Source of the DNA: Streptomyces rimosus
GTDB taxonomy: Bacteria > Actinomycetota > Actinomycetes > Streptomycetales > Streptomycetaceae
Reading direction: 5' to 3'
DNA length: 64,000 bases
Assembly (NCBI RefSeq): GCF_008704655.1
Contig: NZ_CP023688.1
Location: 3,224,001 to 3,288,000, forward strand
Both the position numbers and the translations under genes were made by a program. The notes under the pieces were generated by a model. It made no database searches. It was not told the DNA's origin and saw only the letters and a program-made list of their open reading frames with translations. Shown piece after piece: positions 14,546 through 23,342 of the stretch (positions within the stretch are counted from its first letter, which is position 1; the number at the start of each line of letters is the position of its first letter).

Positions 14546-16102
14546 TCACCCACCCGCGATGACCTCCGCGGCGGCGCGTCCGCAGACGCGGGCCGCGCCG
14601 TGGGTGGCGATGTGCAGGGCCCCGCGCGGGGGCGCCTGTGGCAGGCCCATTTCGACGACGACCGTGTCGGGCCGGGCGTCGAGCAGGGCGGCCAGGGCGT
14701 CGGTCATCCAGGCGTGCCGATGTGCGTCGCGGACGACGGCGACGATGCGCCGCTCCCCCGCCGCCCGCAGGATCTCCTGCGTACGGGTGCGCGTGTCGGC
14801 CGCCACGGCACCGGCGTTCCCGTACGTCCCGGTCTCCGTGCCGGGCAGCAGCCGCCCCAGCTCCGCGGCAACCCCCCACGGCGTCTCGTCGCCGACGGCG
14901 ATGTTCGCGACGGGCGTGAAGGCCGCGACGTACGCGGGCGCGCGGAGCGGCTCGTACGGGCCGTTACGGGTGATCCGCAACGCGCGGCGGGCCGCCACCA
15001 GGCCGGCCTCGGGTACGGGCGCGACCCCTCGCTCCCCAGGGAGGGTCCCCTGTGTCGCGCCCGCACTCCGGGTCCACCGTGCCAGGGCGCGGACCCGCGC
15101 CGCGGCGTCGGCGAGCCGCTTCTCCGACAGCTCGCCGTCGCGTACCGCCCTGACCAGGGCGTCGCGCAGCCGCAGCACGGTGGCTTCGTCGGCCAGTCCG
15201 CCGCCGACGCAGATGGCGTCGGCACCGGCGGCGATGGCCAGGACGCTGCCCCGCTCGATGCCGTACGTCGCGGAGATGGCCTGCATCTCCATGCCGTCGG
15301 TGACGATCAGGCCCTCGAAGCCGAGGCCGCCGTCGACGACGGGGGCGCGCAGCAGGCCGGTGAGCACGTCGCGGCTGAGGGTGGCGGGCAGCGTGCCGTC
15401 CAGGGCCGGGAGCAGGATGTGCGCGCTCATCACGGCCTTGGTGCCGGCGGCGATCGCGGCCCGGAAGGGCACCAGCTCGCGTTCCTGGAGGGTGCGCAGG
15501 TCGGCGGCGATGCGTGGCAGGTCGTGGTGGGAGTCGACGGCGGTGTCGCCGTGGCCCGGGAAGTGCTTGGCGCAGGCGGCGACGCCGGCGGACTGGAGCC
15601 CTTGGACGTACGCGGCGGTGTGCCGGGCGACCAGCTGCGGGTCGGCGCCGAAGGACCGTACGCCGATGACCGGGTTGGACGGGTTGGAGTTGACGTCGGC
15701 GGACGGCGCCCAGTTCAGGTTGACGCCGCACTCGGCCAGCCGGCGGCCCAGTTCACGGGCCACGTCGTGGGTCAGCTGGATGTCGTCGACCGCGCCCAGG
15801 GCGAGGTTGCCGGGGAAGGACGAGCCACCGCGCACTTCGAGACGGGTGACGTCGCCGCCCTCCTCGTCGATGGCGACGAGGACGTCCTCCCGTTCGGCCC
15901 GCAGCTCGGCGGTGAGCGCCGCGAGCTGGTCCGGCGAAGCGATGTTGCGGCCGAACAGGCCCACCGAGGTCAGCCCCTCACCGAGCCGGCGCAGCAGCCA
16001 GTCGGGCGCCGAGGTGCCGGTGAAGCCGGGCTGGAGGACGGTGAGCGCGTCGCGGGTGAGGGTGTCGGACGGGCGTACGAGTGTCGTCATGGCGCGCGTC
16101 AT
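14546..16102 (-). CDS. dasD: Beta-N-acetylglucosaminidase, glycoside hydrolase family 3
   Basis: A 518-residue GH3 enzyme of the NagZ-like branch, expected to cleave N-acetylglucosamine from chitobiose or related sugars in the cytoplasm, since no signal peptide is present. KHFPGHGDTAVDSHHDLP (the NagZ-type acid/base loop) and LIVTDGMEM (nucleophile Asp) are visible. A further 200-residue C-terminal domain follows. The start overlaps the dasC stop as ATGA, giving translational coupling; a second in-frame ATG four codons later (16090) is also possible. As the last gene of the dasABC transcript it would process the imported disaccharide. The name dasD follows S. coelicolor usage as I recall it. 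Confidence 0.85.
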   Translation of the reverse strand: MTRAMTTLVRPSDTLTRDALTVLQPGFTGTSAPDWLLRRLGEGLTSVGLFGRNIASPDQLAALTAELRAEREDVLVAIDEEGGDVTRLEVRGGSSFPGNLALGAVDDIQLTHDVARELGRRLAECGVNLNWAPSADVNSNPSNPVIGVRSFGADPQLVARHTAAYVQGLQSAGVAACAKHFPGHGDTAVDSHHDLPRIAADLRTLQERELVPFRAAIAAGTKAVMSAHILLPALDGTLPATLSRDVLTGLLRAPVVDGGLGFEGLIVTDGMEMQAISATYGIERGSVLAIAAGADAICVGGGLADEATVLRLRDALVRAVRDGELSEKRLADAAARVRALARWTRSAGATQGTLPGERGVAPVPEAGLVAARRALRITRNGPYEPLRAPAYVAAFTPVANIAVGDETPWGVAAELGRLLPGTETGTYGNAGAVAADTRTRTQEILRAAGERRIVAVVRDAHRHAWMTDALAALLDARPDTVVVEMGLPQAPPRGALHIATHGAARVCGRAAAEVIAGG

Positions 16103-16929
16103 CCCTTCACTGCGCCGGCGGTCAGTCCGCCGACCGCCTTGCGCTGCAGGAACAGGAACAGGACGAGGATCGGCAGGGCGAAGATCGAGGCGGCGGCCAT
16201 CGTGGCGCCCCAGTCGTCGCCGAACTGGCTCTGGAACTGGGAGAGCCACAGCGGCAGCGTGCCCTTGTCGGGCTCCTTGTTGAGAACCAGCACGAGCGGG
16301 AATTCGTTCCAGGCGGTGATGAAGCCGAACAGCGAGGTGGCCATCAGGCCGGGTGCCAGCAGCGGGAAGATGATCTTCACGAACGCCTGGGTACGGGTGC
16401 AGCCGTCGACCATCGCGGACTCCTCCAGCTCCTTGGGCACGGCGGCGACGTAGCCGCGCAGCGTCAGGAGGGTGAAGGGCAGCACCATCAGCATGTAGAA
16501 GAAGGTCAGCGGCACCAGGCTGTTGAGCATGTCGGCGTCGCGCACGATCATGTAGATCGAGATGACCAGGACCTCCCACGGCGCCATCTGAGCGACCATG
16601 AAGGTCAGGATGATCCCCTTGCGGCCCTTGAAGCGCATCCGTGCGACGGCGAAGGAGCCGCACAGGGCGATCAGCAGCGAGAGGCCGACCGCCAGCACGG
16701 TGACGGTGACCGAGTTGCCCACCAGGGACCAGAAGTTCGGCGCGTTGACGGCGGTCGAGAAGTGCTCGAAGGTGCCGTTCAGCGGGAACCACACCGGGTC
16801 CTCGGTGATGATGTCGCCGTTCGGCTTGAAGGCCGTGGTGAACATCCAGTACACGGGGAAGACGAATCCGAGGGCGAGCACGAGCGCCGCCGCGTTGGGC
16901 CAGATACGGCCGAGCAGGGAGCGCTTCAC
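16099..16929 (-). CDS. dasC: Chitobiose ABC transporter permease DasC
   Basis: A 276-residue inner-membrane permease of the MalG-like CUT1 carbohydrate transporters. Six hydrophobic segments are seen. The cytoplasmic EAA loop, which contacts the ATPase, is the YVAAVPKELEESAMVDGCTR region. The GTG start at 16929 overlaps the dasB stop as GTGA, with GGAGG upstream. It pairs with DasB to form the channel for N,N'-diacetylchitobiose. No ATPase gene is present here; Das transporters use the shared ATPase MsiK encoded elsewhere. Confidence 0.95.
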   Translation of the reverse strand: MKRSLLGRIWPNAAALVLALGFVFPVYWMFTTAFKPNGDIITEDPVWFPLNGTFEHFSTAVNAPNFWSLVGNSVTVTVLAVGLSLLIALCGSFAVARMRFKGRKGIILTFMVAQMAPWEVLVISIYMIVRDADMLNSLVPLTFFYMLMVLPFTLLTLRGYVAAVPKELEESAMVDGCTRTQAFVKIIFPLLAPGLMATSLFGFITAWNEFPLVLVLNKEPDKGTLPLWLSQFQSQFGDDWGATMAAASIFALPILVLFLFLQRKAVGGLTAGAVKG

Positions 16930-17909
16930 GCCTCGTCCTCCTCTTGCTTGAGGGTCAGTCGCAGGTAGTACGCGGTCATGCCGAGCAGCACGACGATCGT
17001 CAGCAGCGAGATGGCCGCGCCCATGCCGAAGTGGAGGTTGCCGACGCCCTCGGTGAAGGCGTAGATCGGCAGGGTCTCGGTGAGCCGGTCCGGGCCGCCC
17101 TCGTTGATCGCGAAGATCTGCGGGAACGCCTTGAAGACCCAGATGATCTCCAGGAACGTGGTCGCCAGGAAGAACGGCTTGAGGAACGGGAAGGTGACGC
17201 TGGTGAAGACCTTCCAGGTGCCGGCGCCGTCCATCCGGGCCGCCTCGTACAGCTCCTTGGGGATGGTGGTGGTCGCGGCGTAGAGGTTCAGCGCCACGAA
17301 CGGCAGCGACTGCCACACGATCAGTACGGTGATGACGAAGAAGGTGGACAGCTGGCTGCCGACCCAGTCGTAGTGGGCCATCGAGTGCCAGCCCAGCTTG
17401 TCCAGGACCCAGTTGACGACGCCGTAGCGCGCGTCGAACAGCCATTGGAAGACGGTGGTGGCGGCGATGACGGGCATCGCCCAGGTCAGCACCAGCGCGA
17501 CGGACAGCACCAGGCGCATCTTCTTGCCGAGCCGGGCCAGCAGCAGGCCGATCAGCACGCCCAGCGTCATGATCAGGACGACGTTGACGCCGGTGAAGAC
17601 GATGGTGCGGACGGTGACCCGCCAGAACTGCTCGCCGCCCAGGATGTCCGAGTAGTTGCCGAACCCGCGCCACTCGGTGAGGTGCTGGATCAGCTGCTTC
17701 ATGTTCAGGTTCTGGAACGAGAGGATCAGGTTCCGCACCATGGGCCAGCCCAGGAAGACCGCGGTGGCGGCCAGGGCCGGGATCAGCAGCAGGTAGGGGG
17801 CCTTCCCGGCGGCCCGGCCGGTCCCGCGGCGGCGACCGGGCGGCGGGGCGCCGCCCTTGCCGATCCGTGGCGCGGAATTCTGCACCGCGTCCTCGATCTG
17901 CACTGACAT
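16926..17909 (-). CDS. dasB: Chitobiose ABC transporter permease DasB
   Basis: A 327-residue permease of the MalF-like CUT1 group and partner of DasC. A 35-residue Arg/Pro/Gly-rich cytoplasmic N-terminus precedes six membrane segments starting near residue 38. The EAA loop is in TTTIPKELYEAARMDGAGTW. The gene starts at ATG 17909 and is separated from dasA by a 192-bp gap with two strong hairpins, then runs coupled into dasC. Regulation by DasR through the dasA promoter is expected. Confidence 0.95.
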   Translation of the reverse strand: MSVQIEDAVQNSAPRIGKGGAPPPGRRRGTGRAAGKAPYLLLIPALAATAVFLGWPMVRNLILSFQNLNMKQLIQHLTEWRGFGNYSDILGGEQFWRVTVRTIVFTGVNVVLIMTLGVLIGLLLARLGKKMRLVLSVALVLTWAMPVIAATTVFQWLFDARYGVVNWVLDKLGWHSMAHYDWVGSQLSTFFVITVLIVWQSLPFVALNLYAATTTIPKELYEAARMDGAGTWKVFTSVTFPFLKPFFLATTFLEIIWVFKAFPQIFAINEGGPDRLTETLPIYAFTEGVGNLHFGMGAAISLLTIVVLLGMTAYYLRLTLKQEEDEA

Positions 17910-17949
17910 GTCCCGCTTCTCCCCATCACCCGGTCGTGCTCGTGCTGGT

Positions 17950-18037
17950 GGTTCCGTACGGGGGCCGGGACGGCCGGCTCCCGTACGGAACCCGTTGGTG
18001 GCGGTCCCCCGCGGCTGGCGCCGCCACGGGGGACCGC
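17950..18037 (-). terminator. Two stable hairpins between dasA and dasB
   Basis: Hairpin one pairs 17950-17962 with 17980-17992 (13 bp). Hairpin two pairs 18001-18011 with 18027-18037 (11 bp). Such structures after a binding-protein gene usually stabilise its mRNA and partly terminate transcription, giving more DasA than permease. The gap shows no clear separate promoter for dasB. Confidence 0.7.
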
Positions 18038-18101
18038 GGTCACTGGTGCCTGGGCGCGTCGCGCGGTTCCGTACGGGCCGGACCGCCGGACGCGCCGCCG
18101 G

Positions 18102-19373
18102 TCACTGCTTCTGCGCCAGCCGCTTGTTGATCTCGCCCTCGACGTCCTTGGCGGCGTCCGCGGGGGCCTTGCCGTTCAGAACCGCGGTCATGTAGTTCTT
18201 GATCGGGTTCGGGGTGTTCTCGACCTGGGCCCACTCGGGGATCAGCGGCGTGGTGCCGCTGGACTTGGCGGCGCCGGGCGCGGCGGCCTCGGCGGCCGGG
18301 TTGCCCTTGGCGGCGTCCGCGAGGTCGGGGGACTTCGGGCTCCAGCCGACCTCCTTGACCATCTGTCCGTCGTTCTTTTTGGACAGCGCGACCTTCAGGA
18401 ACTCCTTGGCGAGCTCCTGGTTCTGGCCGCCGCCGGCGACGGCGAAGTTGGAGCCGCCGAGGAAGACGCCCTCGGGCTTGTCGGCGGTCTCACCCGGGAT
18501 GGGGAAGAAGCCGATGTCGTCCTTGATGGCCGGGTTGGCCTTGACGGCGGTGGGGCCCTCGTAGCCCATGGCGATGATGGCGCCGGTCTTGCCCTTGGAG
18601 AAGATCTCCGCCTGCTGCGGGGTGGCCTCGTCCTTGTTCTTCGGGGCGGTGCTGAACGCCTGGTACTGCTTGTAGATGTCCATGGCCTTGGAGACCTTGG
18701 GGTCGCCGAGGTTGGAGACCCACTTGTCGCCCTGCTTCTTGACCAGGTCGGCACCGGTGCCGATGGTCAGGCCGTCGAAGAAGTACCAGTTCTGGCCGGG
18801 CAGGTAGAGCGGCTCGGCGTCGGTCTTCTGCTTGATGGTGTCGAACGCCTTGAAGAGTTCCGAGCGGGTCTTGGGCAGTTCCTTGATGCCCGCCTGCGCC
18901 CAGATCTTCTTGTTGTACATCACCACGCGGTTGCCGGCGTACCAGGGGAGCGCGTACTGCTTGCCGTCGACGAGGGACGCCTTGTTGAAGGACTCGTTCC
19001 AGTCCTTGCCGATTTCCTTCTTCAGGTCGCCCAGCTCCGCGAGCGCGCCGGCCTTGGCGTACGCGGCGGTCTGGGTGTTGCCGATCTCGACGACGTCCGG
19101 CGGGTTCTCCTCCGACAGGGCGGTGGTCAGCTTCTGCTGGATGCCGTTCCACTGCTGGACGCGGAATTCGACCGTGGCGCCGGTCTTGGCCTTGAAGTCC
19201 TCGGCGACCTGCTTGGTCCACTGCGTCGGGTTGGAGCCGTCCATCACCCAGACGATGAGCTTCTTGCCCTTGAAGCCGTCGGCCCCCGCGGAGCCGCTGC
19301 CGCTGGACCCACAGGCAGCGACACTCACCAACATTCCCGCGACTGCCGTCGCCGCTATGAGTCCACGCTTCAT
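18102..19373 (-). CDS. dasA: Chitobiose-binding lipoprotein DasA
   Basis: A 423-residue extracellular sugar-binding lipoprotein (SBP_bac_1 type). The first 20 residues are a lipoprotein signal with the lipobox VAAC, so the mature protein starts at C21 and is lipid-anchored. WVMDGSNPTQWTKQVAEDF and the IIAMGYEGPTAV segment fit the family. In S. coelicolor DasA binds N,N'-diacetylchitobiose and affects sporulation. It heads the dasABC-GH3 transcript, with GGGGAGAG upstream of the ATG. Two DasR-like operators lie 37 and 61 bases before the start, in the region shared with divergent dasR. Confidence 0.95.
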   Translation of the reverse strand: MKRGLIAATAVAGMLVSVAACGSSGSGSAGADGFKGKKLIVWVMDGSNPTQWTKQVAEDFKAKTGATVEFRVQQWNGIQQKLTTALSEENPPDVVEIGNTQTAAYAKAGALAELGDLKKEIGKDWNESFNKASLVDGKQYALPWYAGNRVVMYNKKIWAQAGIKELPKTRSELFKAFDTIKQKTDAEPLYLPGQNWYFFDGLTIGTGADLVKKQGDKWVSNLGDPKVSKAMDIYKQYQAFSTAPKNKDEATPQQAEIFSKGKTGAIIAMGYEGPTAVKANPAIKDDIGFFPIPGETADKPEGVFLGGSNFAVAGGGQNQELAKEFLKVALSKKNDGQMVKEVGWSPKSPDLADAAKGNPAAEAAAPGAAKSSGTTPLIPEWAQVENTPNPIKNYMTAVLNGKAPADAAKDVEGEINKRLAQKQ

Positions 19374-19409
19374 TGCGCTCTCCCCTAAAGGCTGGCTGGT
19401 GGTCTTTAA

Positions 19410-19421
19410 TGGTTTAGACCA
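19410..19421. promoter_or_regulatory. DasR operator 1 of dasA
   Basis: TGGTTTAGACCA matches the DasR palindrome at 11 of 12 positions and lies 37 bases upstream of the dasA start, within the expected promoter. Confidence 0.85.
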
Positions 19422-19433
19422 GTGCCCGCAGCT

Positions 19434-19445
19434 TGGCCTAGACCT
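19434..19445. promoter_or_regulatory. DasR-like operator 2 of dasA
   Basis: TGGCCTAGACCT matches 10 of 12 positions and lies 24 bases centre to centre from operator 1, about two helical turns, so two DasR dimers could bind the same DNA face. It is the weaker box. Confidence 0.6.
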
Positions 19446-19682
19446 TTTGGGGTGTCAAGGGTGTATAAGAGTCGCTGTCAGGTCCGTTACCGGACCGACA
19501 TCTGGGGCCTGTCGCCGCGGTAGCGGCGTGTGCCCGCGAGGCAGACGCTACGTTGGCGTCGGGCCCCGCGAGCGGGCACGGACCAGCAAGGGAGCATCGG
19601 GACCCCACCCGTGCCACGATGTGAGCCGCTACGTACGGAGGAGCCGGTGACGGCAGCGCGACAGGAGTCGGAGAGGCGGGTC

Positions 19683-20441
19683 ATGGAGACCGACGGGGGC
19701 AGCGCGGACAACGGCGGCGGCGCACGCACCGCCCGCGTGCCGAAGTACTACCGCCTCAAGCGCCACTTGCTGGAGATCACCGAAACGCTGCCGCCGGGCA
19801 CCCCGGTTCCGCCCGAGCGGACCCTGGCCGCGGAGTTCGACACGTCCCGCACGACCGTTCGCCAGGCCCTCCAGGAACTGGTCGTCGAAGGACGGCTGGA
19901 ACGCATCCAGGGCAAGGGCACGTTCGTCGCCAAGCCCAAGGTCTCGCAGGCCCTGCAACTGACCTCCTACACCGAGGACATGCGGGCCCAGGGCCTGGAG
20001 CCCGCCTCGCAGCTGCTGGACATCGGCTATGTCACCGCCGACGACCGGCTGGCCGGGCTGCTGGACATCGCGGCCGGCGGCCGGGTGCTGCGCATCGAAC
20101 GGCTGCGGCTGGCCAGCGGGGAGCCGATGGCCATCGAGACGACCCATCTGTCCGCGAAGCGCTTTCCCGCGCTGCGCCGCAACCTCGTCAAGTACACCTC
20201 GCTGTACACGGCGCTGTCCGAGGTCTACGACGTCCGCCCGGCGGAGGCCGAGGAGACCATCGAGACGTCGCTGGCCACCCCGCGGGAGGCCGGGCTGCTC
20301 GGTACGGACGTGGGCCTGCCGATGCTGATGCTCTCCCGGCACTCGCTCGACGCCGAGGGCGCCCCGGTGGAGTGGGTGCGCTCGGTCTACCGCGGCGACC
20401 GCTACAAGTTCGTGGCCCGGCTGCAGCGTCCGGCGGACTGA
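19683..20441 (+). CDS. dasR: GntR/HutC-family global regulator DasR
   Basis: A 252-residue GntR-type repressor of the HutC subfamily, the master regulator of amino-sugar metabolism and a link to antibiotic production and development in Streptomyces. The winged helix covers residues about 20-90 ([20 protein letters not shown], then [14 protein letters not shown]). The C-terminal UTRA domain includes [20 protein letters not shown] and binds phosphorylated glucosamine. I use ATG 19683, which aligns with the known DasR N-terminus. GTG 19647 has a stronger ribosome site (GGAGG, spacing 5) and would add 12 residues. It lies divergent from the dasABC genes it controls. Confidence 0.95.
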   Translation: METDGGSADNGGGARTARVPKYYRLKRHLLEITETLPPGTPVPPERTLAAEFDTSRTTVRQALQELVVEGRLERIQGKGTFVAKPKVSQALQLTSYTEDMRAQGLEPASQLLDIGYVTADDRLAGLLDIAAGGRVLRIERLRLASGEPMAIETTHLSAKRFPALRRNLVKYTSLYTALSEVYDVRPAEAEETIETSLATPREAGLLGTDVGLPMLMLSRHSLDAEGAPVEWVRSVYRGDRYKFVARLQRPAD

Positions 20442-20592
20442 GGGCACGGCGGCGGGCCGGCGGGTCCGCCCCGGTGCCCAGCGGCGGGGCCGCCCTTCCG
20501 GCGCCCGCCGCCCGGTCGCGTCGCGGTATGGCGCGATCCGCCCCGCTGCCTCTACGGTCCTTGCGTCGTCGCGTCGACGGGAGGACGTACCG

Positions 20593-22749
20593 GTGCGCCC
20601 AGCAGGCCAGCCCCGAACCACCGCCAGCCCCCGCAAGATCGCCGTGTGGACGGCCGTGGCGCTGGTCGGCGCCGCCGGCTGGACGCTGCTCGCCCTCTCC
20701 CGCGGGGAGGAGGTCTCGGCCGCCTGGATGGTCGCCGCCGCGCTCGGCTCGTACGCCATCGGCTACCGCTTCTACGCGCGCTTCATCGCCACCCGCGTGC
20801 TGCGCGTCGACCGCACCCGGGCCACCCCCGCCGAACGCCTCAACGACGGCGTGGACTTCCACCCCACCGACCGCCGGGTGCTGCTCGGCCACCACTTCGC
20901 GGCCATCGCGGGCGCCGGGCCGCTGGTGGGGCCGGTGCTCGCCGCCCAGATGGGGTATCTGCCCGGCACCATCTGGATCATCGTCGGCGTCGTCTTCGCG
21001 GGCGCCGTGCAGGACATGGTCGTACTGTTCTTCTCCACCCGGCGCGACGGCCGGTCGCTGGGGCAGATGGCCCGCGAGGAGATCGGCGTGTTCGGCGGGG
21101 CGGCCGCGCTGCTCGCCGCCTTCGCCATCATGATCATCCTGCTCGGTGTGCTGGCGCTGATCATCGTCAACGCGCTGGCGCAGTCCCCCTGGGGCACCTT
21201 CTCCATCGGCATGACCATCCCGATCGCCCTGCTCATGGGCTTCTACCTGCGGGTGCTGCGCCCCGGCCGGGTCACCGAGGTCTCCCTGATCGGCGTCGCG
21301 CTGCTGGTGCTCGCACTGGTCGCGGGCCGCTGGGTCGCCGACTCGTCCTGGGCCGACACCTTCACGCTGGAGCCGAAGACCCTGGTCATTTGGCTGGTGG
21401 CGTACGGGTTCATCGCGTCCGTACTGCCGGTGTGGACGCTGCTGGCGCCGCGCGACTACCTCTCCACCTTCATGAAGATCGGCACGATCGGGCTGCTGGC
21501 GGTCGGCGTGCTGGTCACGCTGCCGAACTTGAAGATGGACGCGGTCACCCGCTTCGCCGGGCGCGGCGACGGCCCGGTCTTCGCGGGCTCGCTCTTCCCG
21601 TTCGTCTTCATCACCATCGCCTGCGGCGCGCTCTCCGGCTTCCACGCCCTGATCTCCTCCGGCACCACGCCCAAGATGGTGCAGAAGGAGACCCAGATCC
21701 GCATGATCGGCTATGGCTCGATGCTCATGGAGTCGTTCGTCGCGGTGATGGCGCTGGTCGCGGCGTCGATCATCGACCCGGGGCTGTACTTCGCGATGAA
21801 CGCGCCGGCCGGCGTCATCGGCGACACCGTCCAGTCGGCCTCGCAGGCCGTCGCGCACTTCGGATACAGCATCTCCCCCGACCAGTTGGCGGCCGCGGCC
21901 CAGGCCGTGGAGGAGCACACCCTGCTGTCCCGTACGGGCGGCGCGCCCACCCTCGCCGTGGGGGTGGCGGACATCTTCTCGCAGGTGTTCGGCGGGGCCG
22001 GGATGAAGGCGTTCTGGTACCACTTCGCGATCATGTTCGAGGCGCTGTTCATCCTCACCGCGCTGGACGCGGGCACCCGGGTGGGCCGCTTCATGCTCCA
22101 GGACATGCTGGGCAACCTCTACAAGCCGTTCCGCAGGGTGAGTTGGAAGCCGGGACTGGTGCTGTGCAGCGCGGCCGTGGTGGCGCTGTGGGGGTACTTC
22201 CTGTGGGTCGGCGTCCATGAACCGCTCGGCGGCATCAATCAGCTCTTCCCGGTCTTCGGCATCGCGAACCAGCTGCTGGCGGCGGTCGCGCTGACCGTCT
22301 GCACGACGCTGCTGGTGAAGTCCGGCCGGGTGAAGTGGGCCTGGATCACGGGCGTTCCGCTCGCCTGGGACGCCGTCGTCACCCTCACCGCCAGCTGGCA
22401 GAAGGTCTTCTCCGGGGACCCGAAGGTCGGTTTCTTCACCCAGCGTGCGGTCTACCAGGACGCCATCGACGCCGGGAAGGTACTGCCGCCCGCCAAGACC
22501 ATGGACGACATGCACACGGTCGTCACCAACTCGACGGTGGACGGCGTGCTCTCGGCGGTCCTCGCCCTGCTGATCGTCATGGTGATCGCGGACGCGGCCC
22601 GGGTGTGCGTACGGCATCTGCGCAACCCGTCCGCGACCCGGCTCAGCGAGGCCCCGTACGTGAAGTCGGCGATCGTCGCGCCCGCCGGGCTGGTGGCCTC
22701 CAAGGAGGAGAAGGCGGAGCTGGCGGCGGCGGAACGGAGCGGGCCGTGA
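20593..22749 (+). CDS. cstA: CstA-family carbon starvation / pyruvate transporter
   Basis: A 718-residue polytopic membrane protein of the CstA family, associated with pyruvate or peptide uptake under carbon limitation. About 16 hydrophobic segments are present. The conserved HHFAAIAGAGPLVGPVLAAQ and GALSGFHALISSGTTPK stretches are the family signature. The GTG start has GGGAGG upstream. Its stop overlaps the next gene, a YbdD/YjiX homologue, as GTGA. The CstA-YbdD pair is also found in enterobacteria. Nothing in the upstream 151 bp reveals its regulator. Confidence 0.93.
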   Translation: MRPAGQPRTTASPRKIAVWTAVALVGAAGWTLLALSRGEEVSAAWMVAAALGSYAIGYRFYARFIATRVLRVDRTRATPAERLNDGVDFHPTDRRVLLGHHFAAIAGAGPLVGPVLAAQMGYLPGTIWIIVGVVFAGAVQDMVVLFFSTRRDGRSLGQMAREEIGVFGGAAALLAAFAIMIILLGVLALIIVNALAQSPWGTFSIGMTIPIALLMGFYLRVLRPGRVTEVSLIGVALLVLALVAGRWVADSSWADTFTLEPKTLVIWLVAYGFIASVLPVWTLLAPRDYLSTFMKIGTIGLLAVGVLVTLPNLKMDAVTRFAGRGDGPVFAGSLFPFVFITIACGALSGFHALISSGTTPKMVQKETQIRMIGYGSMLMESFVAVMALVAASIIDPGLYFAMNAPAGVIGDTVQSASQAVAHFGYSISPDQLAAAAQAVEEHTLLSRTGGAPTLAVGVADIFSQVFGGAGMKAFWYHFAIMFEALFILTALDAGTRVGRFMLQDMLGNLYKPFRRVSWKPGLVLCSAAVVALWGYFLWVGVHEPLGGINQLFPVFGIANQLLAAVALTVCTTLLVKSGRVKWAWITGVPLAWDAVVTLTASWQKVFSGDPKVGFFTQRAVYQDAIDAGKVLPPAKTMDDMHTVVTNSTVDGVLSAVLALLIVMVIADAARVCVRHLRNPSATRLSEAPYVKSAIVAPAGLVASKEEKAELAAAERSGP

Positions 22750-22943
22750 GCGGGGTACGACGGGTTCTGGCCTGGATCCGCTGGTACGTACGGGAATTGA
22801 CCGGCGAGAGCGCGTACGAGCGCTACGTCGCGCATGTCCGGCAGCACACGCCCGACGCGCCGGTCCCCAGCCGCCGGGAATTCGAGCGGCGGCGCGCCGC
22901 AGAGCGCGAAGGCGACCCCCGCTCGGGCTTCCGCTGCTGCTGA
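22746..22943 (+). CDS. YbdD/YjiX family small protein
   Basis: A 65-residue protein of the YbdD/YjiX (DUF466) family, the usual small companion of CstA-type transporters and thought to be needed for their activity. IRWYVRELTGESAYERYVAH and the basic PSRREFERRRAAEREG tail are characteristic. The GTG start overlaps the cstA stop by 4 bases, so translation is coupled and the two products are likely made together. A Cys-Cys pair ends the protein. Confidence 0.9.
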   Translation: MSGVRRVLAWIRWYVRELTGESAYERYVAHVRQHTPDAPVPSRREFERRRAAEREGDPRSGFRCC

Positions 22944-23066
22944 GGGACCGGTTCGTTGCCGTACCGATATGCGGACAGGTAGTGACGCGTACAACTTCCG
23001 TGGCTTAAATTTCCTGCCCACCACCCGCGTGATCACCGGGGACCGCCGGGGAACGGAGCCACGCCC

Positions 23067-23342
23067 ATGCCAGAGCCGTCCGCATCAACCGGAACACCAG
23101 CGGGCAGAGCCGCGCCGGTCGTCACCCCCACCCGGGTGATCGCCGGGCTCTGCCTGGTCGCGCCCTTCGTGGCGATGCTGTGGGTCGGCTCGTACGCAAA
23201 GGTCGAGCCGACGCTCATCGGCATCCCGTTCTTCTACTGGTACCAGATGCTGTGGGTGCTGATCTCGACGGTTCTCACCATGGTCGCGTACAAGCTGGTC
23301 CAGCGTGAGCAGCGGCTGCGCAAGGGGGGTGCGTCCCGGTGA
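23067..23342 (+). CDS. DUF3311 small membrane subunit
   Basis: A 91-residue DUF3311 protein with two membrane segments (about residues 24-43 and 52-75) separated by KVEPTLIGIPFFYWYQMLWV, the family signature. DUF3311 genes typically precede a sodium:solute symporter, and here the stop overlaps the transporter start as GTGA. It probably acts as an accessory subunit of that symporter. It follows cstA-ybdD after a 123-bp gap, which may hold a separate promoter. Confidence 0.88.
   Translation: MPEPSASTGTPAGRAAPVVTPTRVIAGLCLVAPFVAMLWVGSYAKVEPTLIGIPFFYWYQMLWVLISTVLTMVAYKLVQREQRLRKGGASR

Larger units (their letters stand above)
19374..19682. other. Divergent dasA/dasR control region
   Basis: This 309-bp region carries both promoters. 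The two DasR-like boxes are on the dasA side. The dasR side has GC-rich sequence with GGAGG at 19637-19641 followed by an in-frame GTG at 19647, a possible alternative dasR start. Confidence 0.6.

Noticed and set aside
12276..16283. 1335-codon plus-strand frame across the SIS gene, nagB and GH3 genes
   Set aside because: Shadow frame; it spans a strong terminator and reads out of frame through nagB and antisense through the SIS and GH3 genes.
20188..22617. Very long antisense open frame opposite cstA (809 codons)
   Set aside because: It is the usual GC-bias shadow: His/Arg/Gly/Asp-rich low-complexity translation, no start signal, while the other strand encodes an unmistakable CstA.
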